In this document: positions 55,401 through 62,840 of the stretch, in pieces
How positions within the stretch are numbered: position 1 is the first letter of the stretch
Layout of the letters: each line of letters starts with the position of its first letter
NCBI GenBank assembly: GCA_022711755.1
Contig: JAKLEA010000011.1
Location: 62,001 to 126,000 of the forward strand
Reading direction: 5' to 3'
From: Planctomycetota bacterium
GTDB taxonomy: Bacteria; Planctomycetota; Brocadiia; SM23-32; JAKLEA01
DNA: 64,000 bases
Translations under genes and position numbers: made by a program
Notes under the pieces: generated by a model
The model's database searches: none
The model's input: only the letters and a program-made list of their open reading frames with translations
What the model was told of the DNA's origin: nothing

Positions 55401-55827
55401 ACGTGCCGTCGCCATTGCCCAATGCCACCTTCCATCCGCCGCCCACGTCAAGATTTCCATCGCCATTGAAATCGGCGACGCACTGCGCGTCAAGGTCCGC
55501 ATCATAATAGTAAGGCAACAGGTCCCCAGTCGGGGGCACACATGTGAAGGCGTAAGTTCCCGCAGCCCCGACGGCAAGGGAGTCGTCAACATTCCCGTCA
55601 CCGTCGTAATCCAGTTCAATGTCCCCCGGTCCATTAACCGTCACGTCATAGGTTGGCGTGTTGTCGTTGGTTATATTGTCAGTATTTGACGCTCCCGTGT
55701 CGCTTCCGGGCTGGAGGTCAATGTCAACGATGGCGGTGAGGAGGAGGCGATCTTCCAGCCTCTCGACGGAGGTGAGGGAATAACGTTTGGACTGGCCGAG
55801 GCCCCGGGCGGTTCTTTTCATCTTCAT
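49417..55827 (-). CDS. Giant secreted FG-GAP/VCBS repeat protein with LEPR-XLL-like N-terminus and dockerin-like C-terminus
   Basis: 2136 residues. The N-terminus has SLTSVERLEDRLLLTA, like the LEPR-XLL motif of surface proteins in Planctomycetota and relatives. Three Ca-binding repeat arrays follow, with units such as ADFNGDGNLDVV...LGNGDGTFQ about 45 residues long, the FG-GAP/VCBS beta-propeller repeat. Between arrays stand a Big-like domain (IDLQAASDSGASNSDNITND) and a SbsA-like Ig domain (AAFDEALDVATAQDAANYDL), each repeated. The C-terminus, GDANGDGQVNSFDLLNIRA then DINGDGVINSFDQLMARVYVG, is a type I dockerin-like pair of Ca loops. GGAGA seven bases before ATG 55827 fixes the start. Adhesion or surface-layer role is inferred. 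Confidence 0.9.
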   Translation of the reverse strand: MKMKRTARGLGQSKRYSLTSVERLEDRLLLTAIVDIDLQPGSDTGASNTDNITNDNTPTYDVTVNGPGDIELDYDGDGNVDDSLAVGAAGTYAFTCVPPTGDLLPYYYDADLDAQCVADFNGDGNLDVGGGWKVALGNGDGTFGGPIVHDPAWEATAGDINNDAIVDLVISNYMLRMSVSVLLGNGDGTMQAETQYPCDTGSSGIEMADFNRDGNLDVVTTCWNDWSVCVLLGNGDGTLQPYTSYPMVEGPMGLAVADFNGDGWDDIAAAITAVMDITNQVAILINDGDGTFTPGTTCIVGMYPYCLESADLNGDGAADMVVGQNPLSVVLGNGDGTFQVAQTYPVPSFSRGLAVVDMNADGNLDIVAPNTEDYLFSVLFSNGDGTFGAADSYTLAGRPNNAMVGDFNNDGTPDVVCPSFEAPLAVLLNTSGSLADGVHPAEVSFTDLYESVATDSDPTTIDTAGPQVSGMVPASVTNTAIDRIVAAFDEALDVATAQDAANYDLTASGADGSFGDGDEILLNSSIQSIIYSDGGGAGPFTVTLTLNPVLGDESYQLTIDGDTSVKDIAGNSLNGGDDEVRAFIVNTNVPTVSIDLQAASDSGASNSDNITNDSTPTFDVTVNRAGTIEIDWDGNGTTDDLLEASAAGTYEFTAELPNGALLAKQDYVSGDGPRRLAFADLNEDGVLDLVANNWNSDNASVYIGNGDGTFKSHVTYSAGDTPYDGTISDFNGDANADLAFVNYNANTISILRGNGNGTFQARQSFAVQSRPLDLASADFNRDGITDLALTCDSYSYILILKGNGDGTFQSPQSYLAGTRAVIGTNPVDLNGDGFLDIFATSRDDDTLSVHLGNGNGTFQSRLVYAAGDYPCSSVAADINGDGKIDIAATAYNEDKLSVFIGNGDGTFADQVKYAIGDAPSRIQAGDINNDGYPDLATSNQNSGNVSVCINKGDGSFETAVAYASGSSTQDVIIADFNGDRADDIAAVNFNSDRMSVFHAAQRPLEDGAYGVNITFTDAASGVAADSDPTTIDTVPPVVVAMTPQGGIPILVAQIVATFDEALDVATAQDSANYDLIASGGDGTFGDGNEISLNSRIQSIVYADGGGAKPFTVTLTLNPVLGDESYQLTIDGHSSVKDLAGNLLKGGSDEVRAFMVDTIAPVVTIDLQAESDSGASNADNITNDNTPTFNITVSEAGTIRIDYDGDGIVDRTVAVGSAGTYEVGTVGDGERFITYDSYLAGSNPEKVEGTDLNGDGWLDLVSTDYGSNQISVFLAIGDGTFAPRAAYAAGSSPNGVSVGDVNGDGKVDVVVGAYVSSQARACVFLGNGDGTLQPYQSYTIGGSEAGDVFLNDFNADGNLDIAGTNFFGDQVAVLRGNGDGTFQTAQPFAVGDEPYCVFSTDLNGDSVADIVTANSYSSNLSVLFGNGDGTFQTQQTYSTGLLPRWVRGADLDGDSDTDLVSANSTGDSVSVLLNNGNGTFQAKTDYPAGDRPLGLVISDLNGDGLPDVVVSDRSASSLSLLTGNGDGTLAATETLGAGAAPTGLYAGDLDGDSHVDLAVACAGDSDEIAVLLSEGTPDLRTNTRIPMNGTYAEIVAVDLNMDGILDLAGVNSDNGAAMVLLGNGDGSFDAPTQFPITVGLSYGILCADLNNDALPDLAATDYDYNTVSVVLGNGDGSFQTCQTSAVASCPIGLCSDDLDGDGNQDIVVANTGYEFDGTTVSVLFGNGDGTFQPRLSLTVGMAPTGVVAGDFDNDGNSDIVSCNFIGMSISLLRGNGDRTFQTALTYSMPSAVGFGCYASDFNGDGILDLATAGQQLYVLLGNGDGTFQPETSLCSEVIDVTGADVDGDGDTDLLASESPISSSHPASMIFLMRGNGDGTFDPPEAYPAGSHFFLSTGDLNGDGRIDVLTGVDSIGILFAETGPLADGVYPMNVTFTDVAGHIATDSDPTTIDTVSPEVAATDGWQIAATHGGGVGELVTTIANGYVESRYQGIKKLVINMDEAMNPGSVSVSDLSIVGVSHGDQSSLITSAVVAGNKITIGLSAALPDIDTYTVTLGSAVEDLAGNSASGISQITVKALRGDANGDGQVNSFDLLNIRAFVGQAVTAANARRDINGDGVINSFDQLMARVYVGNKIT

Positions 55828-55930
55828 CACTCTGTCTCCAACAAACGGTCTGGCTCGTCCGACAGCGCATATAAGTATTATATACGCAAGCCGGACGGAT
55901 CTTAACGTCAAAATGCCTGCCGATGAAATC
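55828..55930. other. Upstream region of the FG-GAP protein gene
   Basis: Carries the GGAGA ribosome-binding site of the divergent gene and an AT-rich patch (TAAGTATTATATACG at 55870-55884) that is the best place for its promoter. No -35 box is clear. Confidence 0.35.
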
Positions 55931-56130
55931 GGTCAGTGACGGGCGCGGTTACTCGGATTGCGTTCGTCCGCTTTACTGAAGCGCTTGCTTGCGCCTTCTG
56001 GCGGCAGGCTTGCCTGCCGCTGTTACGCACCAAAGGCCGAAACAAGCCGTTCCGTGCCGGAGCAAGCTCCGGCCAACGACAAGGCGGCGGCAAGCCGCCG
56101 CACTCCAGGGAGACGCGCCCGCGACCGACC
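55931..56130. repeat. Inverted-repeat element, copy B
   Basis: Ends GGTCAGTGACGGGCGCG and CGCGCCCGCGACCGACC are inverse at 14 of 17 positions. The core matches copy A in the same orientation (GGCGGCAGGCTTGCCTGCC, GCCGGAGCAAGCTCCGGC, GGCGGCAAGCCGCC), but the flank CACTCCAGGGAGACGCGCCC at the right end is the exact inverse of copy A's left flank. Confidence 0.8.
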
Positions 56131-56820
56131 GCGCATCTGCCGATTTACTCAATGATATAGTACCCCCCCCCCGTTCTGTATTGTCAAGCCTTTTATTAAG
56201 AAAATTTTCCTCATGCCGCGGCGGAATGTGGCGATGCTGGCGGGTATGCCCTTCACGGAAGTCGCCCGGCGAACAGGCCTTACGACCTTTCCACCCAGGG
56301 GCAGCCCCCCTCCTGTCGCTCCGCGACATCCTCCCACCGCCCCATAAACTTCTCTGAATCTCAGGATTTCATTGCCGGGGCGGGGGGAGGCGGACTCGAT
56401 ATGGGCGCGCAGGCATGGTCGCTTGCGGCGTCCGGCGACAGCCTCGGGCGCAATCCGCTGACTGATCCGCCCGTCAAGCCGCAAACCCGCGAGATTCACC
56501 CGCCCAGGCGGGCGCTTGAATGTCTGCAAGTCGTCAATCGTCCCTGGCGGGACTTGGGAATGGGTGTGTGATTCCATCCACGGGCTGGCGCCTCGTGGCT
56601 GCCATCAAACGCCCTTCGGGCCGGGAAAACGACGCATGAAAGTCATCTGTGAATGTATCCTATGGAAGGCGAACTGAAAGGCGTCTGAAGGCATGAAAAG
56701 ATCGGGTTCATGGTCGTTCTTCGGGGAGAGGCTGAGGGCCTTGAAGGAGGAGTCGGTTGCCATCATAAATGACGGCTTTCATATCCGGTTACATTGCCAT
56801 GCCCCCGTTGCTTCAGGATT
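56131..56820. other. Long non-coding stretch
   Basis: No convincing gene. A C10 run lies at 56163-56172. A 142-codon minus-strand ORF (56149-56577) lacks a ribosome-binding site, spans the C10 run and has biased Arg/Gly composition; I regard it as chance or a decayed element. The part nearest the ComM-like gene has no clear terminator. Confidence 0.5.
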
Positions 56821-58368
56821 TCATATTTCCTGATGCTGGTCAAGGTTGCGGTACTGCACGGCCTCGCTGACGTGCATCGCCCCGATGTCCTTCCTTTCGT
56901 CAAGATCCGCAATGGTGCGGGCCAGCTTGAGTATCTTCGTATAGGCCCTGGCGGACAGCCCCATGGCGTTCATCGCCTGATGCAGCACCATTTCGGCGTC
57001 ACCGTCCAGCCGGCAGTATTTCCTTACCATTTTTGGCGTCATCTGCGAATTGGTGTAGACGCGTCTTTTCCCCTTTTCCGAAGCGAATCTTTCATGCTGC
57101 ATGAGCCTGCACCGCACGACGCGACGGCGTATGTCTTCGCTTGACTCTCCCGCCGAATGCCCCGCAAGCTCCTCGAAGGGGACGGCTGGAACGTTGACGT
57201 GAATGTCAATCCTGTCCAGCAGCGGGCCGCTTATGCGTTGCTTGTATTTCTGAATCTGGAACGGGGTGCAGCGGCAGACCCTGCGGCGGTCTCCCCAATA
57301 TCCGCACGGGCACGGATTCTGGGCGCAGACAAGCATGAATCGGGAGGGAAAGGTCACGCTGCCGGAGGCGCGGCTGATGGTAACGCAGCCGTCCTCCATC
57401 GGCTGGCGCATCACCTCGAGCGTGCGCCGCTCGAACTCAGGCAACTCGTCAAGGAAGAGAACGCCGTTGTGCGCCAGGCTTACCTCTCCGGGGCCGGGAT
57501 GACTGCCGCCGCCGATCAGACCCGCCGTGCTGATCGTGTGATGCGGGGCGCGGAAGGGGCGGTTGGCAAGGAGCGATTCCTCCGGTTTGAGCATGCCGGC
57601 CACGCTGTAAATGCGCGTTGTCTCGAGCGATTCGTCAATGCTCAGATCAGGCAGTATGGTCGGCAGGCGCTGGGAGAGCATTGACTTTCCAGCGCCTGGA
57701 GGGCCGATCATGAGGACGTTATGCCCGCCGGACGCGGCGACCTCAAGGGCGCGCTTGACGTTCTCCTGCCCGCGCACGTCGGCGAAATCAATGTCATAGC
57801 TTGACGCGGCGCGAAAGACCTCGCTGATGTCAACGCGGAATGGGGCGACTTTCACGGAGCCGTCCAGGAAGCTCAGGGCGCCTCCCAGGTCGCGGACGGG
57901 GATGACGTCAATGCCTTCGACCACGGCGGCTTCCCGCGCATTGGCCTCCGGGACAATGATCCCCCGCATGTTATGCTTTCTGGCCTCAAGCGTCATGGAG
58001 AGAACGCCGCGCACCGGCCTGACTATCCCGTCCAGGCCCAACTCGCCGGTGATTGCGTATTCCGCGAGCAGGCCGGTCTCAAGCGGTCCGTCCGCCGCCA
58101 GCAGCGCCAGCGCCATCGGGAGATCGAACGCCGGACCTTCCTTTCGGCGATCGGCTGGCGCGAGGTTGATGGTGACGACCTTGACGGGGAAGGAGAAACC
58201 GCTGTTGCGCATGGCGGCCTTGACGCGCTCCTTGCTCTCCTTCACCGCCAGGTCCGGCAGGCCGACGATCATCGTGCTAGGCAACTGACTCTGAGTGAGG
58301 AAGACCTCCACCTCCACCGGGAAGGCGTCAATGCCGTCAACGGCTATGCTGTGAATTTTTGCGTACAC
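56821..58368 (-). CDS. comM: YifB/ComM family Mg-chelatase-like AAA+ ATPase
   Basis: 515 residues starting at GTG 58368 (VYAKIHSIAVDGIDA), the conserved N-terminus of the family, with AGGGA just upstream. Residues ~1-170 form the Lon-protease-like domain; the AAA+ core has Walker A IGPPGAGKSM, Walker B VLFLDELPEF and the arginine-containing GPLLDRIDIH, with a small Cys-rich insert (CPCGYWGDRRRVCRC). ComM is a DNA helicase that speeds branch migration during natural transformation. Copies are widespread and do not prove competence here. Confidence 0.93.
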   Translation of the reverse strand: MYAKIHSIAVDGIDAFPVEVEVFLTQSQLPSTMIVGLPDLAVKESKERVKAAMRNSGFSFPVKVVTINLAPADRRKEGPAFDLPMALALLAADGPLETGLLAEYAITGELGLDGIVRPVRGVLSMTLEARKHNMRGIIVPEANAREAAVVEGIDVIPVRDLGGALSFLDGSVKVAPFRVDISEVFRAASSYDIDFADVRGQENVKRALEVAASGGHNVLMIGPPGAGKSMLSQRLPTILPDLSIDESLETTRIYSVAGMLKPEESLLANRPFRAPHHTISTAGLIGGGSHPGPGEVSLAHNGVLFLDELPEFERRTLEVMRQPMEDGCVTISRASGSVTFPSRFMLVCAQNPCPCGYWGDRRRVCRCTPFQIQKYKQRISGPLLDRIDIHVNVPAVPFEELAGHSAGESSEDIRRRVVRCRLMQHERFASEKGKRRVYTNSQMTPKMVRKYCRLDGDAEMVLHQAMNAMGLSARAYTKILKLARTIADLDERKDIGAMHVSEAVQYRNLDQHQEI

Positions 58369-58567
58369 TTGTTCCCTGCATACTGTCTGAGGCGATGGCC
58401 AACATCGCTTTTGCGCCATCTCCGCCGCATTCTATGAGAGGATCGGCTCTCAAATCAATCCGGCCGGATCATGCAAGCAGGATGTAAATCGCAATTAATC
58501 ATGTTTGCGGTAAAATCCCTTAGGATTGATTTCAAGGTGGATTCAGGATCGTGAAACCTGAGAGTCC

Positions 58568-60193
58568 TCAGACTTCGTAACTCTTCAGCTTCCGCCAGAG
58601 GGTGGCCTGGCTGATGCCGAGGACCTGCGCCGCGCGCGTTCGATTGCCGCCTGCGCGCTCCAGCACAGAAAGGATATGCTCCTTCTCGACGTCGGCAAGG
58701 GGACGCATCATAGCGGCGCGGGGTCTTTCCAGCGTTGGCGGGGCTGAGCCGGTCACGGACGGCGGAAGGTCTTCCGGGCGGATTACGCCGCCGCTTGAAA
58801 GCACCGCTGCGCGTTCCAGCGCGTTCTCCAGTTCCCGCGTGTTTCCCGGCCATTCATATGCCTGTAGATGGTTAAGCGTCGTGGCGTGCAGTCTCAATCC
58901 GGGTATGCCAAGCTTTTTTGCAAAACGCTCGACGAAGTGGCGCGAGAGCGGCAGTATGTCCTCCCGCCTCTCGCGCAGGGGGGGGATATGAACCTCGATG
59001 ACGCTCAGGCGATAGAAAAGGTCCTCGCGGAAGTCGCCGGCCCGCGCGGCCAGCGAGAGATCTCGGTTTGTCGCGGAGATTATGCGGGTGTCAATCTTGC
59101 GCGTCCGGGTCTCGCCGACGCGCGTGATTTCCTTCTCCTGAAGGAATCGCAGCAGCTTGATCTGAACGGCGGGCGAGACGTCGCCGATTTCGTCAATGAA
59201 GGCTGTCCCGCCGGCAGCTTCTTCGAGCAGCCCGGTCCGGTCGCTCACCGCGCCGGTGAATGCGCCGGCCTTGTGCCCGAATAGCTCGCTCTCCAGCAGC
59301 GTTTCGGGCAGCGCGCCGCAGTTGACCACCACAAAGGGGCCTTCAGCGCGACTGGACAAACCGTGAATGTGCCGGGCCATGACCTCCTTGCCTACGCCGC
59401 TTTCGCCGGTAATCAAGATGGAGGTGTCAAACCGCGCAACGCGCGAGGCAAGATGCAGGACCCGCCTGAGCGACTCGCTGCGGGCCTCCACGAGGTCGGG
59501 ATGGAGTTCCCTTTCCAGGACGCTGATCCGCTTGTTCCGGCTTGCCAGTTCAAGAGTTTTGCGGCGTATCTCCTCGGACAGCCTTAGCACCTTTCCCTGA
59601 ATGTCTTCAGCCTGGAAGTAGGCGGCATGGGACTGCGCCTCCTCGCCCCAGGAATCGCAGTCCTTGCCGATGGCGCGGCAGACTTCATCCCCGGCGCAGC
59701 GGCAGGCGATTTCAGCGAAGTAGACGTTCTTGCCGAGGCAGAAGGAGGCGTAACCGCTGGCGTAGCCGGTCAGCATCCAGCAGACGGGATGAACCGTGCC
59801 GCCGAATTCGAGCATGTGCTCCTCGGCCTCGCCGGAATCGCGCCAGATGACTTCCATGGCGAACTTTCCGGCTGGCGGGTCGAACTCGACATTCTTAACC
59901 TTGACGAGGGCGGCACCTTGAAGCTGATGCATGCGGGGACCGGCCTTCAGCCACTCCATCGGGCTGTCCCATTGGAAGATGCGCTTCATTGCTGCGGCGT
60001 CAGCCTGGCCCCAGAAGTAACCGAAGCGCGTCAGTACCCGGCGGGCCTGGTCCATGCCTAGCATGCCGATAAGGTCTTTGCGGAATTGGGCGAAGGCGTT
60101 GATGGAATGCAGGACGAGGCGACGTCCGTGAAGACTGATGGCTCCTTCGGAGAAGTCGAAGAGTTCGTTCAGTTTCAGGTCTTCGGCTTTCAT
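58568..60193 (-). CDS. Sigma-54-dependent transcriptional activator with XylR_N/V4R sensor domain
   Basis: 541 residues. The N-terminal XylR_N sensor contains [15 protein letters not shown], then a V4R domain with [19 protein letters not shown], where Cys residues bind zinc. A short linker helix precedes the AAA+ core: Walker A GESGVGKE, the sigma-54 contact loop GAFTGA, Walker [12 protein letters not shown] and the R-finger region. A Fis-type HTH ([21 protein letters not shown]) ends the protein. In XylR and DmpR such sensors bind small aromatic effectors directly; the ligand here is unknown. ATG 60193 has AAGGAG six bases before it, so upstream Mets are rejected. Divergent from the hydrolase/kinase operon. 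Confidence 0.92.
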   Translation of the reverse strand: MKAEDLKLNELFDFSEGAISLHGRRLVLHSINAFAQFRKDLIGMLGMDQARRVLTRFGYFWGQADAAAMKRIFQWDSPMEWLKAGPRMHQLQGAALVKVKNVEFDPPAGKFAMEVIWRDSGEAEEHMLEFGGTVHPVCWMLTGYASGYASFCLGKNVYFAEIACRCAGDEVCRAIGKDCDSWGEEAQSHAAYFQAEDIQGKVLRLSEEIRRKTLELASRNKRISVLERELHPDLVEARSESLRRVLHLASRVARFDTSILITGESGVGKEVMARHIHGLSSRAEGPFVVVNCGALPETLLESELFGHKAGAFTGAVSDRTGLLEEAAGGTAFIDEIGDVSPAVQIKLLRFLQEKEITRVGETRTRKIDTRIISATNRDLSLAARAGDFREDLFYRLSVIEVHIPPLRERREDILPLSRHFVERFAKKLGIPGLRLHATTLNHLQAYEWPGNTRELENALERAAVLSSGGVIRPEDLPPSVTGSAPPTLERPRAAMMRPLADVEKEHILSVLERAGGNRTRAAQVLGISQATLWRKLKSYEV

Positions 60194-60204
60194 GCCGGTC
60201 TCCT

Positions 60205-60266
60205 TCATAATGAAACACCATTCACTCATTATGAAATATTCCGCCACCCATTGCAATCAATTTGAT
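60205..60266. promoter_or_regulatory. Candidate activator-binding sites (UAS)
   Basis: Three short palindromes: TCATAATGA (60205-60213), TCATTATGA (60226-60234) and ATCAATTTGAT (60256-60266). The first two are 21 bp apart centre to centre, two helical turns, and all lie ~75-140 bp upstream of the -24/-12 promoter, as UASs do. They also overlap the regulator's own leader. Confidence 0.5.
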
Positions 60267-60314
60267 ATTACCGCATGTTGTTGTAATAGCTGGTGTTATG
60301 ACAATAGCTGATAA

Positions 60315-60331
60315 ATGGCATGGGTATTGCG
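60315..60331 (+). promoter_or_regulatory. Sigma-54 (-24/-12) promoter
   Basis: TGGCATGGGTATTGCG places GG at 60317-60318 and GC at 60329-60330 with exactly ten bases between, matching TGGCAC-N5-TTGC at all but one core position. It lies ~50 bp before the hydrolase ATG, downstream of the divergent sigma-54 activator. Confidence 0.8.
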
Positions 60332-60379
60332 TATTATTCAGGCGGATAAATCAACATTCAACTCAGGAGGAAAAATGCA

Positions 60380-61603
60380 ATGTACAGAATGCTGAAAGCC
60401 AGAAGAGACGCGATGAAAGATGATGTCGTGGGATTCGCTCAGGAGCTTGTCAGAACGCCAAGTCCGAGCTTCCAGGAGCGCGGAGTTGCCGCCATTGTGG
60501 AGGCCGGAATGAAGTCGGCGGGTTTTGACAATATCTTCACGGACGACGCTGGAAACGTTATCGGGGTGATGTACGGGCGTGAAAACGGGCCGAACCTTCT
60601 TCTCCTCAGTCACATGGATAGCTGCCCGCATGACGCCTCTGCGTGGAAGCGGCATCCGTTCTCCGGCGAGATTTCGGATGGCAGGCTGTGGGGATTGAGC
60701 GCGTCTGACTGCAAGGGCGGTCTCGCGGCTCAGATTTTCGCCGCGGCGTTGCTGAGGCGCGCGATCCTGCCGCTCCAGGGCAGTCTCATCGTCGCAGCCA
60801 CGGTTGCCGAAGAGAAGTGGGGCAGCATTGGCGTCCGCGCACTCATGCAACGGACATTGCCCGCGCTTGGTCTGGAGCCTGCGTATGCGGTACTCGGCGA
60901 ACCGACCGGTTTGGGCATCTATTATGGCCACGACGGGTGGATGGAGATTGACGCCTGCATTCGCGGGGCCAATCCATTCCACGTTGGAGACGCTGCGGAA
61001 GCCGTCGCACGTCGGCTCGGTTCCCGTCCGTGGGCGGCAGAGGGCGGTAAATCCGCCGAATTTCATGTGCAGAATCTGTCGTACGCCCAGAGCGAAGGGC
61101 TTCGCAGGGCAACCATACGGATGGCCCGTCGGCTGAGCGTTCCGGAAAACGTCGCCCGTGTTCTTGAGCAGGTCAAGAGCGACGCGCTTGAGGTCGCCAC
61201 CTCAACAGGCGCGGTCGCGGTGGACGTGGCGGTTCACGAGGAAAGTCAGATGCTTTACACGGGTCATACCACGGTTGCGCGCCACGTCCTCAGCGCATGG
61301 GAGACCGATCCGTTCTGCCCGTTGATGGAACGAACGCGCCACGCGCTTTCCGCCGCGGGTCTGGAGGCCAAACCCGGCAAATGGCGGCTCGGAAAGGCCG
61401 GCATGGGAACAGCGGGCGGCGTTCTGATGAGGGATTTCAGCGTTCCGGCCATCGGATACGGCCCGGGTGACGAAGATGTCGCGCACGGCCCGGATGAATA
61501 CGCGGAGACCGACGCGATCGCCGAGGCCACCCTCGGCACGGCCGTCATCGCCCACGCGCTGGTCGGCGTTCCGGTCTACGGCTGGACTTCGGACGAGATT
61601 TGA
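60380..61603 (+). CDS. M20 family metallohydrolase
   Basis: 407 residues with the M20 peptidase/deacylase zinc sites: LLLLSHMDSCPHD (HxD), LSASDCKGGLAAQ (bridging Asp), TVAEEKWGSIG (catalytic Glu-Glu) and a late GPDEYAETD. GHDGWMEIDACIRGANPFHVGDA is the start of the lid domain. Relatives include YgeY-type hydrolases, N-acyl-amino-acid deacylases and carbamoyl-amino-acid hydrolases. AGGAGG nine bases before ATG 60380. First gene of the sigma-54 operon; acetate kinase starts 8 bp after its stop. A hydrolase releasing an acyl or carbamoyl product next to an acyl kinase is suggestive but unproven. Confidence 0.87.
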   Translation: MYRMLKARRDAMKDDVVGFAQELVRTPSPSFQERGVAAIVEAGMKSAGFDNIFTDDAGNVIGVMYGRENGPNLLLLSHMDSCPHDASAWKRHPFSGEISDGRLWGLSASDCKGGLAAQIFAAALLRRAILPLQGSLIVAATVAEEKWGSIGVRALMQRTLPALGLEPAYAVLGEPTGLGIYYGHDGWMEIDACIRGANPFHVGDAAEAVARRLGSRPWAAEGGKSAEFHVQNLSYAQSEGLRRATIRMARRLSVPENVARVLEQVKSDALEVATSTGAVAVDVAVHEESQMLYTGHTTVARHVLSAWETDPFCPLMERTRHALSAAGLEAKPGKWRLGKAGMGTAGGVLMRDFSVPAIGYGPGDEDVAHGPDEYAETDAIAEATLGTAVIAHALVGVPVYGWTSDEI

Positions 61604-61611
61604 GGAAGGCC

Positions 61612-62838
61612 ATGAACATCCTTGTCTTCAACTGCGGCAGCTCATCGCTGAAGTACCGCCTGCTGCGACTGCCGGGAGAGGCGGAGCTTGCAGGCGGCGA
61701 AGCCCGGCGCATCGGCCCCCGCACAGCAGAACCGGCGCACGTCGTCCATCGCGTCAACGGGATTACGACAACGCATTACCATCCGATGCCTGACCACGGC
61801 GCGGCGTTTTCGAACGTGATGCAACTGTTGGAGCGCGACGGTCTGGCGGAGATTGACGCAATCGGCCATCGCATGGTCCACGGCGGCGGGCGATTCGCGG
61901 ACTGCGCTCTGGTGGATGAGGCGGTCATAGCAGGGCTTGAGGAAACGTCCGTGCTGGCCCCGTTGCACAACCCCCCGGCGATTTCCCTGGTCAAATCCTG
62001 TGCGCGGCTGCGCCCGGAGCTTCCCGAGGTTGTCGTTTTCGACACGGCCTTTCATTCCGGGATACCGGAGTATGCGCGCAACTACGCAATACCCGGCTGG
62101 ATGCGGGAGGAGATAGGCGTCAGGAAATACGGCTTTCATGGGATCAGCCACGAATATGTGACAACGGAGGCCGCCCGGTTTCTCGGAATTGCAACAGCGA
62201 AGTTTAACGCCGTCAGTTGCCACCTCGGAAGCGGAGGCGCAAGCCTCTGCGCGGTGGTGAATGGGTTGTCGGTTGACAACACGATGGGCTATTCCCCCTT
62301 GCAGGGGCTGATAATGAGCACCAGGTCGGGGAGCCTTGATCCCTCCGTGCCCCTGCGCCTTTTCCACCATCTGGGGTGTAATGGGACGGGTGTTGAAGAT
62401 CTGCTTAACAAAAAGAGCGGCGTCCTGGGACTTTCCGGCTCGTCCTCAGACATTCGAGACGCGCTGGCCGCAGCCGTCGGAGACGGTCCGGAAAGCGAAA
62501 GGGCCAGGGCAGTTGCCGACGCCTACGCATGGCGCATCCGCAAACACCTTGGCGCGTACCTTGCCGTCGTCGGGCGGGCTGACGCCGTGATCTTCACCGA
62601 TACGGTCGGCGAGGAAGTCCCCCCGATACGATATGCCGTCTGCGCCGGGATGGAAGATTTCGGACTGGCAATTGACCGGGGGCGCAATGAGAAGATTTCC
62701 GCGCTTCCGGCGGATGTCGCGACTGACGAAAGCCGGATCAGGATACTGGTCGTCAAGACTGACGAAGAAATGTCCATAGCAAGGACTGTCCATCGCTTCT
62801 TGACTCGGCAGGCGCTTGCGGTCTGCCAGGATGGTTGA
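61612..62838 (+). CDS. ackA: Acetate kinase (or short-chain acyl kinase)
   Basis: 408 residues. Motifs of the acetate/propionate kinase family: LVFNCGSSSLKYRLL at the start, HRMVHGGGRF, VVFDTAFHSGIPE with the catalytic Asp, KYGFHGISHEYV with the catalytic His, CHLGSGGASLCAV, STRSGSLDPSVPL with the catalytic Arg, and TDTVGEEVPPIR late. The family interconverts acyl phosphate + ADP and carboxylate + ATP. No pta lies next to it. GAGGAAGG precedes ATG 61612. It is followed after 2 bp by a related but degenerate kinase. Confidence 0.92.
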   Translation: MNILVFNCGSSSLKYRLLRLPGEAELAGGEARRIGPRTAEPAHVVHRVNGITTTHYHPMPDHGAAFSNVMQLLERDGLAEIDAIGHRMVHGGGRFADCALVDEAVIAGLEETSVLAPLHNPPAISLVKSCARLRPELPEVVVFDTAFHSGIPEYARNYAIPGWMREEIGVRKYGFHGISHEYVTTEAARFLGIATAKFNAVSCHLGSGGASLCAVVNGLSVDNTMGYSPLQGLIMSTRSGSLDPSVPLRLFHHLGCNGTGVEDLLNKKSGVLGLSGSSSDIRDALAAAVGDGPESERARAVADAYAWRIRKHLGAYLAVVGRADAVIFTDTVGEEVPPIRYAVCAGMEDFGLAIDRGRNEKISALPADVATDESRIRILVVKTDEEMSIARTVHRFLTRQALAVCQDG

Positions 62839-62840
62839 CA

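Noticed and set aside
49500..55700. Regularly spaced repeats considered as a CRISPR or satellite array
   Set aside because: They are ~135-bp units in one open reading frame that encode FG-GAP/VCBS repeats; spacing and variation follow the protein.
56149..56577. 142-codon minus-strand ORF in the gap before the ComM-like gene
   Set aside because: No ribosome-binding site, reads through a C10 run, Arg/Gly-biased composition, no family.
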